Source: Chitinophagaceae bacterium
Lineage (GTDB): Bacteria > Bacteroidota > Bacteroidia > Chitinophagales > Chitinophagaceae
Reading direction: 5' to 3'
DNA: 64,000 nucleotides
Assembly (NCBI GenBank): GCA_020403425.1
Contig: JADBXR010000005.1
Coordinates: 1-64,000, forward strand
In this document: piece by piece, positions 10,007 through 16,730 of the stretch
Layout: each line of letters starts with the position of its first letter
Numbering within the stretch: position 1 is the first letter of the stretch
Position numbers and translations under genes: made by a program
The notes under the pieces: model-generated
Database searches by the model: none
What the model was told of the DNA's origin: nothing
Seen by the model: only the letters and a program-made list of their open reading frames with translations

Positions 10007-10666
10007 TCACATCACAAAATAGTAGGCACCAAGTTGACATACAGCCCCTACTGCCAGACCCGAGTATATTTCAAGGTTGGTATGGTCACTCACCAGCAAG
10101 CGGCTGGTACACACAATGCCGGTAAGTAATGCGGCAACGCTCATGGAACCGCCCAGTGGCATACGGTAGTACATGGCAAAAAGTATGATAGCGGCCAGTG
10201 CCCCACCCATGGCCATCGCGTGCAGGCTGATCTTAAAATAACTGTTCAGGATGAGCCCGAAGACCGTTGCCGAGAAAATGCCCATGTAAAAGAACTTAAG
10301 TACTGCAGGCTGGTCGGTGAAATTGCGACTGAGGAAATACATCCACCAGTAAAAGAACATGGTAATGATGTATGGAACGATGCGTTCTTTTTGGGTACGT
10401 AAAAAAATACTCTCACTGAATTTCAATCGCCAGAGCAGGAAAACGGCAAATGCCGGGAAAAAAGCAGTGAGCCAGAAGATGCTGAACAAACGAAGTTGCA
10501 ATTGGTATGCAGTGATACCGGCAAATTCGTAAGGCACCTGGTACATCAGGAAAACAAAGATATAGGTTGGAATGAACAGCGGATGGAACAGGTACGAGAT
10601 CAGTTTTGCCGGAATGGTCAGCAGCAGGGAAGGCTTATCAGGGGTGATTTCTCTGTTTTGTTCCAT
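10007..10666 (-). CDS. Polytopic membrane protein, possibly degenerate PAP2-like
   Basis: A 219-residue protein with a short basic N-terminus and about six predicted membrane segments (near 18-45, 60-82, 97-110, 125-145, 155-180 and 195-218). The pieces SLHAMAMGG and, further on, SRLLVSDHTNLEIYSGLAVG resemble in order and spacing the SGH and SRx5HxxxD motifs of PAP2 phosphatases. The catalytic glycine and aspartate context is not intact, so I would not assign activity. It follows rpoN by 38 bp on the same strand. It may be a Bacteroidota-specific membrane protein of unknown function. Confidence 0.75.
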   Translation of the reverse strand: MEQNREITPDKPSLLLTIPAKLISYLFHPLFIPTYIFVFLMYQVPYEFAGITAYQLQLRLFSIFWLTAFFPAFAVFLLWRLKFSESIFLRTQKERIVPYIITMFFYWWMYFLSRNFTDQPAVLKFFYMGIFSATVFGLILNSYFKISLHAMAMGGALAAIILFAMYYRMPLGGSMSVAALLTGIVCTSRLLVSDHTNLEIYSGLAVGAVCQLGAYYFVM

Positions 10667-10704
10667 GTATCGTATCGTGTATTACCGGGTAACCTGTACC
10701 CAAG

Positions 10705-12195
10705 TTATAATTCTTTACGCAAACGAGCCACCGGCACATTCAATTGTTCCCGGTATTTGGCAACGGTGCGTCTTGCAATATTATAACCTTTTTCCTGAAG
10801 CATATCGGTAAGCAACTCATCACTCAGGGGTTTGCGCTTATCTTCTGATGCTATCATATCACTCAGTATCTTCTTCACTTCACGGGTGCTAACCTCCTCA
10901 CCACTGTCGGTACTCAGTGATTCGCTGAAGAAAAACTTGAGCCGGTAGGTCCCGAATTCGGTCTGCACAAACTTACTGTTCGCCACACGGCTCACGGTAG
11001 AGATATCTAAACCGGTAAGTTCTGCAATATCTTTCAGGATCATCGGGCGCATGGTGGTCTCATCGCCGGTCAGAAAGAACTCCTGCTGGTGTTTCATGAT
11101 CGCGCTCATGGTGCCGATCAGCGTATCCTGCCGCTGTTTGATCATATCAATGAACCATTTGGCCGAATCTATCTTTTGCTTGATGAAAAGTACCGCTTCT
11201 TTTTGGCGCTTGTCCTTTTTGCTGCCCTTCTCATAATCTTTCAGCATATCCCTGTACCCTTCACTGATACGGAGGTCGGGCGCATTTTTCGAATTCAAGG
11301 TCAGTTCCAGTTTCCCGTTGTTATTGATCACGAAAAAATCCGGTACGATGTAACTTTCCGCCTTGTTGATCTCTCCGATATTGCCACCAGGTTTGGGGTT
11401 CAGCTTGATGATCTGGTTGATCACTTCCTTGATCTGCTCATCTGTAAGGTTCAGGCTTCGCTGTATCTTTTCGTAGTGTTTCTTGGTGAACTCATCAAAA
11501 TACTTACTCAGTATCTGTATAGCCAGCGCCACGCTTTTCCCTTCATTCAGTTTCCGTTTTAATTGCAGCAACAAACATTCTTTCAGGTCTCTTGCACAGA
11601 TACCGGCGGGATCGAACTGTTGTATCTGCTGCACCAGTTCCTCTATCTCCTTCTCCTCTACTACCAAACTCTGACGGAAAGCAAGATCATCTGAGATAGA
11701 AGACAGCTCCCTGCGCAGGTACCCATCATCATCCAGGCTTCCAACGATCTGTTCCGCTATCTTATAACGGCGTTCATCCAGCTCCAGCATCCCCAGCTGG
11801 TCCAGCAGCAGATCATGAAAACTGGTCTCTACCTTTATGGGGATCACTTTCTGATCATCCATCTCGGGATAGTTATCGTCTTTCATTTTATAGTCAGCGA
11901 TCTCGCCATCATCATCCACCACGTATTCGCTGATATCTACATTGTCGTAGTCTTCCTCACTACCATCCAGTTCGGGCTCTTCATCCGCAGCAGTTTCAAA
12001 TTCATCCTGCAGGTCCTCTCCGTATTCATCCTCATGTCCTTCTTCGTCCAGTTCCAAGGCAGGATTCTCTTCCAGCTCTTCCTTTATGCGCTCTTCCAGG
12101 TTGGCAGTAGGTACCTGCAGCAGCTTCATTAACTGAATCTGCTGGGGTGACAGTTTCTGCAACAACTTCTGTTGTAAGGATTGACTAAGAGACAT
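10705..12195 (-). CDS. rpoN: RNA polymerase sigma-54 factor RpoN
   Basis: The protein has 496 residues from the ATG at 12195; a longer in-frame start at 12225 would add residues not seen in the family. The N-terminus [27 protein letters not shown] is split by the Gln/Leu-rich region I typical of sigma-54, followed by a very acidic region II (about residues 45-110). The core-binding and DNA-binding domains come next, and the C-terminal RpoN box reads ARRTVAKYR near the end. It directs transcription from -24/-12 promoters with enhancer-binding activators. The start lies back to back with a small secreted protein gene; the 99-bp gap contains the palindrome GTAAATTTAC. Confidence 0.97.
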   Translation of the reverse strand: MSLSQSLQQKLLQKLSPQQIQLMKLLQVPTANLEERIKEELEENPALELDEEGHEDEYGEDLQDEFETAADEEPELDGSEEDYDNVDISEYVVDDDGEIADYKMKDDNYPEMDDQKVIPIKVETSFHDLLLDQLGMLELDERRYKIAEQIVGSLDDDGYLRRELSSISDDLAFRQSLVVEEKEIEELVQQIQQFDPAGICARDLKECLLLQLKRKLNEGKSVALAIQILSKYFDEFTKKHYEKIQRSLNLTDEQIKEVINQIIKLNPKPGGNIGEINKAESYIVPDFFVINNNGKLELTLNSKNAPDLRISEGYRDMLKDYEKGSKKDKRQKEAVLFIKQKIDSAKWFIDMIKQRQDTLIGTMSAIMKHQQEFFLTGDETTMRPMILKDIAELTGLDISTVSRVANSKFVQTEFGTYRLKFFFSESLSTDSGEEVSTREVKKILSDMIASEDKRKPLSDELLTDMLQEKGYNIARRTVAKYREQLNVPVARLRKEL

Positions 12196-12261
12196 ATTGT
12201 ATTTCAACTTTGGACAGCGGCGCAATTAATTACTCCGCAGGTCCTTCTTTATTTTAATGCC

Positions 12262-12271
12262 GTAAATTTAC
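12262..12271. promoter_or_regulatory. Palindrome GTAAATTTAC between divergent genes
   Basis: The perfect 10-bp palindrome gives a TAAATTTA box on both strands, one mismatch from the Bacteroidota -7 consensus TAnnTTTG. On the plus strand it lies 24 bp ahead of the GTG start at 12295, a reasonable promoter position; on the minus strand it is about 67 bp ahead of rpoN. The promoter role is inferred. Confidence 0.35.
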
Positions 12272-12294
12272 ATACAAAAGAAAGCAACCCAACT

Positions 12295-12603
12295 GTGAAA
12301 GCAATTTGTTTGTTTGTGAATTTATTGCTAATAAGCACGGCTGCAAGCCTTGCGCAGACTGGCATGCCCGTATCAGACCACAAAAAAAAGAATATTGACA
12401 GTCTGAAAAACATACCTATCCGTTTAGTACCTCAAAACTATTACAGCGACCATCTTGGTTTTTTCTGCAAAAAAGAATTACAGGTAGAAAAAATAACAAA
12501 GATACCACTGCGGATACGCTTGGGAAGCCTGGATCATGTGAATGCACTGGAGGGTAAAGGCGTCGATATCAGACCGTTGCAGAAAGCATTTGTCCGAAAT
12601 TGA
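12295..12603 (+). CDS. Small secreted protein of unknown function
   Basis: A GTG start at 12295 gives 102 residues opening with a clean signal peptide ([21 protein letters not shown]). The mature part has [41 protein letters not shown], and an end rich in charged residues. I recognise this as resembling small exported proteins common in Chitinophagaceae, but know no function. The in-frame ATG at 12181 is less likely because it would put a long hydrophilic stretch before the signal peptide and overlap rpoN. Its 3' end overlaps the convergent gene at 12569 by 35 bp. Confidence 0.68.
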   Translation: MKAICLFVNLLLISTAASLAQTGMPVSDHKKKNIDSLKNIPIRLVPQNYYSDHLGFFCKKELQVEKITKIPLRIRLGSLDHVNALEGKGVDIRPLQKAFVRN

Positions 12604-13051
12604 TAAGCTGAATTTTCCGGGCGCTTGCTATCATGTATAACTGCCTCAGGATCTGAAACTTATCTTCTTCCAAAAACGCATCTACCCGAAGGTTACTGCT
12701 AAAGCTGCTTTCCTGATTAAAAGTAATGCTGCCATCCTGTTCCTGTTTTATCCAACGGACATCATCCCAATCAACGACCGATACTTCGGCACTTGTATAC
12801 ATAGGCAACCATTCAATGGACTTTTCATTGATGTCGACATAATGCTCCCTGCGGGAAGACCTGATAGCAGCAATGGCATTCGAGATAAAAAAAATAGCAA
12901 TGACCAGATGAGATACTCTGTAAAATGTACTTCTGTCATCAAAGAACAAGTAAAGGAACAACACGGAAATACCCAATACCAATTGCAGATAGGCCCAATA
13001 CCTTTTCCTGCGTCTTTTGGATTCGTTTATATGTATCGTGAACCTGGCCAC
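12569..13051 (-). CDS. Small two-TM membrane protein of unknown function
   Basis: A 160-residue protein with a basic N-terminus ([11 protein letters not shown]), two membrane segments (about 20-37 and 45-64), then a soluble C-terminal half containing [32 protein letters not shown]. This layout resembles small PH-like membrane-anchored proteins, but I cannot assign a family. It starts 15 bp downstream of the aminotransferase gene on the same strand, so co-transcription is likely. Its 3' end overlaps the convergent small secreted protein gene. Confidence 0.72.
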   Translation of the reverse strand: MARFTIHINESKRRRKRYWAYLQLVLGISVLFLYLFFDDRSTFYRVSHLVIAIFFISNAIAAIRSSRREHYVDINEKSIEWLPMYTSAEVSVVDWDDVRWIKQEQDGSITFNQESSFSSNLRVDAFLEEDKFQILRQLYMIASARKIQLINFGQMLSATV

Positions 13052-13066
13052 AACAATGGCAAGTCT

Positions 13067-14275
13067 TTATTTATTTGCCTGCAGCACTTTCCGGATAGCG
13101 GCCACCATCTTCTCACCCTTTTCACGGATCTGTTCCTCTGTCCATACGAGGCTGATAGCTGAAGAGATACAGCGGCTCATGATGGCATCACTTGCAGGGA
13201 ACGCAGTCTCTTTTAAACGCAGCAGGGCTTCCCGCTGCACATCGCTTAACGCACTGAGTGTTACTGCATTTTTCAGGTGATCCCATTTACTGATATAATG
13301 CCAGTTGTTCACGAACCAGTAAAAATTACCGGCAAGGATCCCCTGTTCTTTCATTTCTGCCACTACGGCCCGGGTCAGTTCTTCGGTAGGCAGGAACCAG
13401 CTTAAGAAACTACAGCTGTCATCGCCCCCTTCGGGTACTATGCGGAAACTTACTTCCGGTATCTGCTCCAGGTAAGCGCGGAGTGCTTTGTTGTTCTTTT
13501 TCTGCAGTCCCAGGAAAGTACCCAGTTTGCGGATCTGGGCCAGTCCCACAGCCGCATGAAGCTCACTGATGCGATAGTTGTAGCCGATGAAAGGATGCAG
13601 ATCTGCGCCACGGTCAACCCCCAGATGGTCGTGACCATGGTCCGTATACCCATCGGACTTACGGTAAACATCTTCGTTATTCGTCATCACCACACCTCCT
13701 TCTGCACAGGTGATGGTCTTTACAAAATCAAAGGAGAAGGTACCGGCATCGCCAATGGTGCCCAGCGACCGCCCTTTATAGGAGGCGCCAATGCTCTGGC
13801 AGGCATCTTCGAGCAGGATCAGCCGATGCTCGTTGCAGATCTGTTTCAATGCATCCAGGTCGGCCATGCTGCCGCACATATGTACCGGCATCACACATTT
13901 TGTTTTGGGTGTGATGGCCGCACGCACTGCACTGGGATTCAGGGTCAGGGTTTCATCAATATCTACCAATACCGGTATGGCACCCACACTGAGCACCGCT
14001 TCAAAACTGGCCACAAATGTGAAAGAAGGCATGATCACTTCATCACCTGCGCCAATGCCCAATGCAGCCATGGCCGTAGTGAGCGCTGCCGTACCACTAG
14101 AGGTAAGTTGTGCATATTTACAACCGAACACTTCGGTGATGGCCTGTTCCAGTTCCTTGGCTTTCCAGATACCCTGTCGGGGGCCATCAAAGCCATAACG
14201 CATCAGGATACCTGTTTCCAGCACATCATTCACTTCTTTTCTTTCTTCTGCACCAAATAATTCAAAACCGGGCAT
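13067..14275 (-). CDS. DegT/DnrJ/EryC1/StrS family PLP aminotransferase
   Basis: The protein has 402 residues from the ATG at 14275 (MPGFELFG); the longer frame reads through a C-rich repeat and is rejected. Family features are the SSGTAALTTAM phosphate-binding loop near 59-69, EDACQSIGA with the PLP-binding Asp at about 157, and FSFDFVKT with the Schiff-base Lys at 186 followed by CAEGGVVMT. These enzymes transaminate keto-sugars or related substrates for surface glycans and antibiotics. No other sugar-nucleotide gene is nearby, so the substrate is open. A TAACTTCG box (one mismatch to TAnnTTTG) lies upstream at 14344-14351 on the minus strand. Confidence 0.9.
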   Translation of the reverse strand: MPGFELFGAEERKEVNDVLETGILMRYGFDGPRQGIWKAKELEQAITEVFGCKYAQLTSSGTAALTTAMAALGIGAGDEVIMPSFTFVASFEAVLSVGAIPVLVDIDETLTLNPSAVRAAITPKTKCVMPVHMCGSMADLDALKQICNEHRLILLEDACQSIGASYKGRSLGTIGDAGTFSFDFVKTITCAEGGVVMTNNEDVYRKSDGYTDHGHDHLGVDRGADLHPFIGYNYRISELHAAVGLAQIRKLGTFLGLQKKNNKALRAYLEQIPEVSFRIVPEGGDDSCSFLSWFLPTEELTRAVVAEMKEQGILAGNFYWFVNNWHYISKWDHLKNAVTLSALSDVQREALLRLKETAFPASDAIMSRCISSAISLVWTEEQIREKGEKMVAAIRKVLQANK

Positions 14276-14285
14276 ATAGGGTTGG

Positions 14286-14319
14286 TTTGGGGTTCGGGGT
14301 TGGGAGTTTGGGGTTCGGG
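14286..14319 (+). repeat. G-rich direct repeat with G-quadruplex potential
   Basis: TTTGGGGTTCGGG occurs at 14286-14298 and again at 14307-14319, a 21-bp period. The plus strand has five runs of three or four G separated by 2-5 bases, which meets the usual G-quadruplex pattern. It lies in the 5' leader of the minus-strand aminotransferase gene, where the RNA would be C-rich. Confidence 0.7.
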
Positions 14320-14406
14320 CCCCAGCTTCCCTTTTACGGGAAAGCGAAGTTACAATAATCTGTCGCATCAATGGCCAATCGAATATACTGAACCGTGGGA
14401 GTTCTA

Positions 14407-14414
14407 TACCTTTG
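14407..14414 (+). promoter_or_regulatory. Candidate -7 box TACCTTTG
   Basis: It matches the Bacteroidota TAnnTTTG consensus exactly and lies 5 bp before the ATG at 14419. No good -33 TTTG is seen at the usual distance, so this is a candidate only. Confidence 0.4.
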
Positions 14415-14418
14415 CCGT

Positions 14419-15072
14419 ATGACCCCTACTCTTTACTATTGTTACGATGCCTATTGCGGCTGGTGTTTCGGATTTAGCCCTGTCATGAAAAAGATCGCCG
14501 AGAATTACCCGGCCATACAGATCGAAGTATTATCCGGGGGCATGATACTTCCCGAAAATCCGGTACCAATAGCCGCTACCGCCGGATATATTCAGAAAGC
14601 CTATCAAACAGTAGAGGAGCATACAGGTATCCGGTTTGGAGCCGATTATCTGTGGCATATCAATCATCCCGACCTGAGCGATTGGTTCCCGCATTCCGAG
14701 AAACCGGCCATTGCTTTATGTATCTTTAAAGAGATCTACCCGGAAAAACAGGTTGCTTTTGCTTCCGATCTTCAATATGCGCTGCATTTTGAAGGGCGCG
14801 ACCTGACCGATGATGAGGCGTATCGGCATCTGCTGGAGAAATATTCCATCCAACCGGAATTGTTCTATTCCAGGTTACACGCAGAAGAATACAAAGAACA
14901 GGCTTACTATGAGTTTCAGTTATGCAAACAACTACAGGTAACCGGTTATCCCTGCGTATTATTACAGAATTCAGATACCAGGTTCACCTTACTGGCCCGT
15001 GGGTATACTGATTACGACACCTTGACAACCAGGCTGGATGCCGCCCTGGCGGAGATGAACAACGCGGGTTGA
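14419..15072 (+). CDS. DsbA family thiol oxidoreductase/isomerase (FrnE-like)
   Basis: The protein has 217 residues from the ATG at 14419. A thioredoxin-fold CGWC active site sits at residues 13-16 (DAYCGWCFGFSP), an all-helical insertion follows, and a cis-Pro loop is seen near residue 173 (VTGYPCVLL). It lacks a signal peptide, so a cytoplasmic DsbA/2-hydroxychromene-isomerase-like subgroup fits better than a periplasmic oxidase. A perfect TAnnTTTG box (TACCTTTG, 14407-14414) ends only 4 bp before this ATG, which suggests a leaderless or nearly leaderless mRNA and argues against the ATG at 14395. Confidence 0.88.
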   Translation: MTPTLYYCYDAYCGWCFGFSPVMKKIAENYPAIQIEVLSGGMILPENPVPIAATAGYIQKAYQTVEEHTGIRFGADYLWHINHPDLSDWFPHSEKPAIALCIFKEIYPEKQVAFASDLQYALHFEGRDLTDDEAYRHLLEKYSIQPELFYSRLHAEEYKEQAYYEFQLCKQLQVTGYPCVLLQNSDTRFTLLARGYTDYDTLTTRLDAALAEMNNAG

Positions 15073-15122
15073 TACGACCATTTCTCAAAAATATGGCTCT
15101 CAGGCGTATGCAGGGACCATGG

Positions 15123-15581
15123 TCACATCCGTTTCTTTTTTTGTAGTGTATTGTGCATGCGTACGATCTCCATCAAAGCAGCCGTTGCATACCAGGGGTG
15201 ATACTCCATGGCGAACAGTCCCGCTTTTACAGCAGGATCTGTTAAGCTAAGCGCCTCCGCTTCTGCAATCGTGGTAACATTAAATACATAAATACCTTCA
15301 ATGCCGGTATCGGCCGTCATAGGGCCAGCCAGTACCAGTTTACCGGCCTCTGCCAGTTTGCCGATATTCTGCATATGTCCTTTTAGTAATTCGCTCCTTT
15401 GGTTCTTATCTGTGACCTGCGCCGGACCTTTTTTCAGAAATGCCATCACATACTGTTTCATGCCATAATCGTCCGCTCCGGTCTTTTTGGCCAGCACGGA
15501 ATCATAAATATCCGTGTTTTGTGCGGCAGATGCCAGCACCCAGCAAAACGCAGCCACCACCAAATAGATCCTTTTTTTCAT
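15123..15581 (-). CDS. Exported YciI-like (YCII domain) protein
   Basis: The protein has 152 residues from the ATG at 15581 with a signal peptide (MKKRIYLVVAAFCWVLASAAQ). The C-terminal 90 residues form a YCII/YciI-like ferredoxin-fold domain: HMQNIGKLAEAGKLVLAGP, GIYVFNVTTIAEAEAL, DPAVKAGLFAMEYHPW. YciI proteins are small, often dehalogenase- or isomerase-like, with mostly unknown roles; an exported form is common in Bacteroidota. It starts 16 bp after the DUF1761 gene on the same strand, consistent with a two-gene operon. Confidence 0.82.
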   Translation of the reverse strand: MKKRIYLVVAAFCWVLASAAQNTDIYDSVLAKKTGADDYGMKQYVMAFLKKGPAQVTDKNQRSELLKGHMQNIGKLAEAGKLVLAGPMTADTGIEGIYVFNVTTIAEAEALSLTDPAVKAGLFAMEYHPWYATAALMEIVRMHNTLQKKKRM

Positions 15582-15597
15582 AGCCCGGAGGTTTATT

Positions 15598-16002
15598 TTA
15601 TCTCCATGCGCCCAATATGGCACCCATTAAAGCAAGAGAGAGCAGGCTGTATACACCATTGATCAGGATAAAGGCCCAGCTCTTCAATTCAAACAGGCTG
15701 TGGATGGCAATGGCACAGAAAGTCCAGATACCAGCCAATACCCCTGCCGTAACACCCCAGGCCAGGTCGGTTTTTGCATCGTTCAGGAACATCGCAAGGT
15801 TGGCGGACATCAATAACGAAAAAATGAATGTGAAGCCAAAGATCTTGCCTTTGTTCCCCTGTTTGATCTGTTCCTCCGTCAATTGGCTGGCTTTCATCCA
15901 GGCTTTTCCGAAAAGGAGGGGTGAATACCAGATACCTCCCACAGCAAAAGAAGAAATGGCGGCTACCAGAACGGCAAGCCAGTTAATCGTTTCCAGGTTC
16001 AT
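15598..16002 (-). CDS. DUF1761 family membrane protein
   Basis: A 134-residue protein with four membrane segments (near 8-28, 52-72, 81-103 and 110-131) and the family motif AVGGIWYSPLLFGKAWM near residues 20-36, followed by a short loop LTEEQIKQGN. DUF1761 proteins are small integral membrane proteins of unknown function. It is the first gene of a probable two-gene unit with the YciI-like gene. The 195-bp gap upstream, shared with the divergent DUF5606 gene, holds no other recognisable feature. Confidence 0.87.
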   Translation of the reverse strand: MNLETINWLAVLVAAISSFAVGGIWYSPLLFGKAWMKASQLTEEQIKQGNKGKIFGFTFIFSLLMSANLAMFLNDAKTDLAWGVTAGVLAGIWTFCAIAIHSLFELKSWAFILINGVYSLLSLALMGAILGAWR

Positions 16003-16197
16003 AAACAGCAGTTTTGGTGTACGTAATGGTTTCTGGTCCTAAACTACTCATCTCATCCAACATTTCAAACTATCCTAATAAAGAAAATACCTGGTAAGCA
16101 ATCATTACCCGGCAAAATCACAAATATGCCCGCTGAACAGATTCTGGGATCAATTTTCTTCTTTTTCCCCTTACTTTGCAGCAATTAATCACATATT

Positions 16198-16602
16198 ATG
16201 GAGTACAGTAAATTGATATCGATAACCGGCCTGAACGGTTTATTTGAACTGGTGGGAAGCAAAACAGACGGAGCCATCGTAAAATCGCTTGAAGACAAAA
16301 GCACAAAATTCGTCAGCAGCCGTATACACAACTTTTCACACCTGGAAAGTATCGAAGTATATACCATCCGCGAGAACGTGAACCTGGTAGAAGTGTTCCA
16401 GGCCATGGGAAAAAGTAAGGAATCACTACCCTCCGACAAAGACGCAGCTGCGGTAAAAGCCTATTTCCAGAAAGTATACGCCGATATGGATTTTGACCGC
16501 GTATATGCCAGCGACATGAAAAAAATGATCAAATGGTTCTCGATCCTGAAAGCCAACAATATTGAGCCGAAGCTGAGTGAGGAACCGGAAGAAGAAGCAT
16601 AA
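16198..16602 (+). CDS. DUF5606 domain protein
   Basis: A 134-residue protein that matches the Bacteroidota family DUF5606: LISITGLNGLFELVGSKTDG at the N-terminus, SRIHNFSHLESIEVYTI in the middle, then AAVKAYFQKVYADMDFDRVYASDMKKMIKWF and an acidic tail (EEPEEEA). There is no signal peptide or membrane segment, so it is cytoplasmic. The function is unknown; such proteins are widespread in the phylum and often sit near housekeeping genes. It is a single-gene unit, followed by a strong terminator. Confidence 0.88.
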   Translation: MEYSKLISITGLNGLFELVGSKTDGAIVKSLEDKSTKFVSSRIHNFSHLESIEVYTIRENVNLVEVFQAMGKSKESLPSDKDAAAVKAYFQKVYADMDFDRVYASDMKKMIKWFSILKANNIEPKLSEEPEEEA

Positions 16603-16616
16603 GATAATTTCACCAT

Positions 16617-16653
16617 AAAAAGGCCGTAACGGATACCTGTTACGGCCTTTTTT
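16617..16653 (+). terminator. Rho-independent terminator after the DUF5606 gene
   Basis: GGCCGTAAC (16622-16630) pairs perfectly with GTTACGGCC (16639-16647) across an 8-nt loop and is followed by six T. The A run before the stem makes it potentially bidirectional. Confidence 0.9.
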
Positions 16654-16730
16654 ATGACCTGCAAGATCCCTATTGCAACAAGTTCACCATACCTGTATAA
16701 TTGCTAACTTGTGCCTCCTCAATACACCAT

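Noticed and set aside
13556..14260. Long plus-strand frame (234 codons) opposite the DegT aminotransferase
   Set aside because: It is the antisense shadow of a well-supported PLP enzyme and shows no recognisable protein features.
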